From contig JAITRD010000296.1 in the NCBI GenBank assembly GCA_031288575.1, positions 1 to 6,807 of the forward strand: a stretch of 6,807 nt of DNA, read 5' to 3'. Source of the DNA: Treponema sp. Lineage in GTDB: Bacteria; Spirochaetota; Spirochaetia; Treponematales; Breznakiellaceae. The notes under the pieces were generated by a model. That model saw nothing but the letters and a program-made list of their open reading frames with translations, did no database searches and was not told the origin of the DNA. Below, one piece after another: positions 6,261 to 6,807 of the stretch (its first letter is position 1; the number at the start of each line of letters is the position of its first letter). The position numbers and the translations under genes are program-made.

Positions 6261-6274
6261 GGTATTATTATACC
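6261..6274 (-). promoter_or_regulatory. Probable -10 region of the mscS promoter
   Basis: A perfect TATAAT (6267-6272, minus strand) lies within GGTATAATAATACC, itself an inverted repeat of GGTAT/ATACC around 4 bases. It is about 24 bases ahead of the mscS ATG, so the leader would be short. At the usual distance the -35 (TTCCTT, 6290-6295) is poor, which suggests activator dependence or a different sigma factor. Only the -10 is convincing. Confidence 0.4.
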
Positions 6275-6350
6275 CTCTCCGGCCTTAAAAAGGAAATATC
6301 ACTCCAAACAGGGCCAAGCCTTTCCCAGCCACCCCAAAACGGAACAATAA

Positions 6351-6505
6351 GGCCGGTCGGGAGGGCAGAATTCCCATGGGGGTCAGAGGACCCATAGGGT
6401 CCTTTGACCGAAGCTTTGCACCATCCGACCCTCAAAGACAACGACAAAACCTACTTGTGCAAAGCAAGCGTGCCCCCCATGGGAATTCTGCCCTCCCAGC
6501 CGGTC
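6351..6505. mobile_element. MITE-like element with perfect 24-bp terminal inverted repeats
   Basis: The element proper is 6359-6497 (139 bp). Its left end (6359-6382, beginning GGGAGGGCAGAATTCCC) and right end (6474-6497) are perfect reverse complements over 24 bp. Immediately outside lie GGCCGGTC (6351-6358) and AGCCGGTC (6498-6505), a direct repeat matching 7 of 8 bases, as expected for an 8-bp target-site duplication. Inside are a 13-bp hairpin with one G-T pair and a 3-base loop (6381-6409) and a 9-bp inverted repeat GCTTTGCAC/GTGCAAAGC (6413-6421 with 6457-6465). No credible protein is encoded, so any movement would need a transposase supplied elsewhere. It sits between the divergent mscS and cupin genes and has no T-tract, which argues against a terminator. 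The parental IS family is not assigned. Confidence 0.65.
6381..6409. repeat. Internal 13-bp hairpin of the MITE-like element
   Basis: GGTCAGAGGACCC and GGGTCCTTTGACC pair over 13 positions, 12 Watson-Crick and one G-T, around the loop ATA. The first two bases overlap the end of the left terminal repeat. As RNA, the element could fold into a long stem closed by the terminal repeats, carrying this hairpin and the 9-bp stem at a three-way junction. Confidence 0.6.
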
Positions 6506-6579
6506 ATTTTTGTTACCCTTCCCTGTGCGCCGGAAAGGTTCCCCTTGTTCTTCCGCCCTTTATATGGCATTTTAGCTTT

Positions 6580-6586
6580 GGAGGGT
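6580..6586 (+). promoter_or_regulatory. Ribosome-binding site of the cupin gene
   Basis: GGAGGGT, with 8 bases between GGAGG and the ATG at 6593, is a good Shine-Dalgarno and fixes the start. Upstream, TTGTTC (6545-6550) and CATTTT (6568-6573) at 17-bp spacing are only a weak promoter guess. The rest of 6506-6592 shows nothing further I can support. Confidence 0.7.
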
Positions 6587-6592
6587 GATTAT

Positions 6593-6807
6593 ATGGTTAT
6601 TCATCGGAACGAAATGAAGGTTGAAGAAAAAGAAAAAATGCGGGATGGGAACGGCACGGTTCAATTTACCTATTTTGCGGAGAGCGGTACCCAAAAAAAT
6701 GCCCGGATGCTGGCGGAATTAACCTTACCGCCGGGGGCGTCCATCGGCTACCATCAGCACGACGCGGAGACGGAGTACTTTTTTATCCTTTCAGGGAACG
6801 GCACGGT
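6593..6807 (+). CDS. Cupin-domain protein (partial, C-terminus off the right edge)
   Basis: 71 complete codons run from ATG 6593-6595 to the edge of the window with no stop, so the gene is truncated. After a charged N-terminus (MVIHRNEMKVEEKEKMRDG), residues 48-68 match the first cupin motif G-x5-HxH-x4-E-x6-G exactly. G48, H54, H56, E61 and G68 are all present, and the two histidines and the glutamate are the usual metal ligands. Small single-domain cupins of this kind include isomerases, dioxygenase-like enzymes and sugar or ligand binders, so no specific reaction can be given. It is divergent from mscS across a 350-bp gap that holds the MITE-like element. A 14-base direct repeat, GGGAACGGCACGGT (6647-6660 and 6794-6807), encodes the same GNGT peptide twice in frame. 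Confidence 0.85.
   Translation, partial: MVIHRNEMKVEEKEKMRDGNGTVQFTYFAESGTQKNARMLAELTLPPGASIGYHQHDAETEYFFILSGNGT

Noticed and set aside
6359..6497. Large inverted repeat read as a bidirectional terminator or integron attC site
   Set aside because: The flanking genes diverge from it, there is no T-tract, and no GTTRRRY/RYYYAAC core sites are seen inside the repeat.
6376..6588. A 70-codon plus-strand frame across the MITE-like element
   Set aside because: It spans both terminal repeats and the downstream promoter region, lacks a ribosome site, and ends just before the real cupin ribosome site.

Overview
This looks like a chromosomal stretch from a bacterium of moderate-to-high GC, by eye slightly above half and not counted. 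My best guess is a spirochaete of the Treponema group, possibly a gut lineage. The guess rests on the FliL-like protein, the gene styles and the general resemblance of the proteins. It is an inference, not a demonstration. All genes but one are on the minus strand; only the last, partial gene is on the plus strand.

Read in the direction of minus-strand transcription (right to left): a MscS-type mechanosensitive channel (5220-6242) overlaps by one base a single-pass membrane protein with a FliL-like domain (4720-5220). After a 111-bp gap comes a tightly coupled trio: a small three-helix membrane protein (4267-4608), an ECF sigma factor (3695-4270) and its membrane-anchored zinc anti-sigma factor (3222-3698). 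The three are joined by two ATGA overlaps. A GTCAAA-type -10 with an AAC-containing -35 lies ahead of the trio and suggests autoregulation. A terminator-like hairpin closes this unit. Next is an alpha-glucan phosphorylase (562-3102), then a queuosine-precursor transporter of the YhhQ/VUT family (1-371) whose C-terminal part lies beyond the left edge. On the plus strand, a cupin-domain protein starts at 6593 and runs off the right edge.

Three non-coding regions stand out. The 190-bp leader of the queuosine-precursor transporter holds four hairpins. One hairpin arm can alternatively pair perfectly over 8 bases with the transporter's Shine-Dalgarno region, a riboswitch-like layout in a gene family often controlled by preQ1 riboswitches. 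The 350-bp gap between the divergent mscS and cupin genes contains a 139-bp element with perfect 24-bp terminal inverted repeats, flanked by an 8-bp direct repeat with one mismatch, which is the anatomy of a MITE. The start of the sigma-factor gene carries two adjacent, near-perfect inverted repeats.

Functionally, the left part is housekeeping (storage polysaccharide breakdown, tRNA queuosine supply). The centre and right form an envelope-sensing neighbourhood: an ECF sigma/anti-sigma switch and a mechanosensitive channel paired with a FliL-like partner. No rRNA, tRNA, CRISPR array or complete insertion sequence is visible.
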